Shown piece after piece: positions 63,239 through 64,000 of a DNA stretch of 64,000 bases; positions within the stretch are counted from its first letter, which is position 1; every line of letters starts with the position of its first letter. A model generated the notes under the pieces. It was not told the origin of the DNA, made no database searches, and was given only the letters and a program-made list of their open reading frames with translations. The position numbers and the translations under genes are program-made. This DNA is from JASGKO01 sp049840595 (GTDB lineage Bacteria > Verrucomicrobiota > Verrucomicrobiia > Chthoniobacterales > Chthoniobacteraceae): assembly GCA_049840595.1 (NCBI GenBank), contig JASGKO010000036.1:186001-250000 (forward strand), read 5' to 3'.

Positions 63239-64000
63239 ATGAGAAAAAGGACACAAGCGAACTACGTACTGATGGCATGGGTGTGTGCGGGAATTTCTAC
63301 GGTCAGCGCTGTTCAAGCTGCTGATTCGGCCAGTCCGGCCACCACTGACTCCAGCTACGCTGCGCCGATGCCCGCCTCGAACGGACCTCTGCTTTCTGCT
63401 GCCAACCAGGCCGCCGTCCGCAGTCCCTCCAATGGTGCCTCACCCAACAATCCAAATGATTCGTTGATTCCGGCCAACCAGTCTCTCGATCAAAGCGTTC
63501 TTGATACCGATTTGCAGAATCAGTCTCCGGACGTTTACCCGCAGGCATCGCCCATGGCGATCAACCGCTGGCATTTTGACTTCCAATTGACGCTCGGTGC
63601 GCTGTACGACGACAACGTTTACGTCACGCACGACAATCGCAAGGGCGACTTCACACTCAGCATTTCCCCGCTCTTCATGGTCACACTCGGTGACTATGAA
63701 ACCCACACGGATAATTACCTGAGCCTCACCTATCAGCCGACATACAACTATTATCCAAGCCATTCCGGGCTCAATGCCTGGGAAAATCAGGTGCTTCTGG
63801 AAGGTCAGTATGTGATGAATCGCCTGACTATCGGCGGCCAGTTCCGGTTTGATTCCCGTCAGGGACAATCTACCGAGAGCATCAACGATGAGTCGGTCGG
63901 TCGTGTGGATCGCAACATTTACGACGGCTTGGTTCGCGCCGAATATGCCCTTACCGGCAAGATTTCGACCGAGACGGAATTGGAGTGGCTCTACTACGAT
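63239..64000 (+). CDS. outer-membrane beta-barrel protein (N-terminal part, cut by window edge)
   Basis: Starts with ATG at 63239 and stays open for 254 codons to the edge. A signal peptide (NYVLMAWVCAGISTVSAVQA) is followed by a Ser/Pro/Asn-rich unstructured segment of about 70 residues, then alternating aromatic/hydrophobic strands (WHFDFQLTLGALYDDNVYV, FTLSISPLFMVTL, NYLSLTYQPTYNYY, LTIGGQFRFDSRQG), typical of an outer-membrane barrel. The DDNVY turn recalls barrels found near exopolysaccharide genes. Same direction as the preceding secreted protein and the glycosylation operon. Confidence 0.75.
   Translation, partial: MRKRTQANYVLMAWVCAGISTVSAVQAADSASPATTDSSYAAPMPASNGPLLSAANQAAVRSPSNGASPNNPNDSLIPANQSLDQSVLDTDLQNQSPDVYPQASPMAINRWHFDFQLTLGALYDDNVYVTHDNRKGDFTLSISPLFMVTLGDYETHTDNYLSLTYQPTYNYYPSHSGLNAWENQVLLEGQYVMNRLTIGGQFRFDSRQGQSTESINDESVGRVDRNIYDGLVRAEYALTGKISTETELEWLYYD

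Overview
This 64 kb window is GC-rich, gene-dense chromosomal DNA from a Gram-negative bacterium. Protein flavour points to Verrucomicrobiota, perhaps a Chthoniobacter/Terrimicrobium-like lineage: a DUF5069 protein, GTP-type PEP carboxykinase, an outer-membrane beta-barrel protein, many large secreted TPR proteins, few clear Shine-Dalgarno sites, and GC-rich palindromic intergenic repeats. The lineage is an inference from memory of these families; no marker gene proves it. I see no insertion sequence, prophage, integrase or CRISPR array.

Layout. 1-9.9 kb: miaB, a DUF5069 protein, an orphan sensor kinase with a solute-binding sensor domain, a secreted GH18-type glycosidase, mgtE with a Fur-family regulator, then dnaX-ybaB. 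9.9-18 kb: pckG, a two-component pair, a repeat-rich gap, and a secreted glucose/sorbosone-dehydrogenase-like protein with FG-GAP repeats (frameshifted). 18-26 kb: fcl, yqeY-ispD-M16 peptidase (overlapping genes), an L,D-transpeptidase, a choice-of-anchor-D-type envelope protein, tRNA-Val(GAC), a coiled-coil protein and an aquaporin-like channel. 26.4-32.7 kb: a compact five-gene operon encoding a solute-binding/vWA lipoprotein, a second solute-binding protein, a PspA/ESCRT-III-family protein, a membrane-anchored coiled-coil protein and an AAA+ ATPase. This is the best candidate here for a little-described envelope system. 33-38 kb: argC-argJ-argB-argD. 38-49 kb: mqo, an HNH nuclease, and two secreted TPR proteins, one about 2,030 residues long. 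49-55 kb: nrdB-dcd-nrdA plus a cysteine-rich protein, behind a cobalamin riboswitch and an intrinsic terminator. 55-56.5 kb: small proteins and a nucleotidyltransferase/small-protein pair. 56.5-62.4 kb: a membrane glycosylation module (two GT2 enzymes, GtrA, two multi-spanning GT-C-like proteins). 62.5-64 kb: a secreted protein and the start of an outer-membrane beta-barrel gene cut by the window edge.

How the genes work together. The nrd operon makes deoxynucleotides (NrdAB reduces NDPs; Dcd feeds dTTP synthesis). Its B12 riboswitch implies repression when cobalamin is plentiful, which would make sense if a B12-dependent class II reductase is encoded elsewhere. The arg operon covers most of the ornithine branch. 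The glycosylation module looks like lipid-linked sugar synthesis, flipping and transfer.

Quality warning. Seven apparent single-frame shifts interrupt otherwise well-conserved genes (GSDH protein, argB, argJ, the large TPR gene twice, both GT2 genes), several at short G/C runs. They look more like residual indel errors in the assembly than gene decay. I describe each affected gene as one CDS and give the position of the shift.
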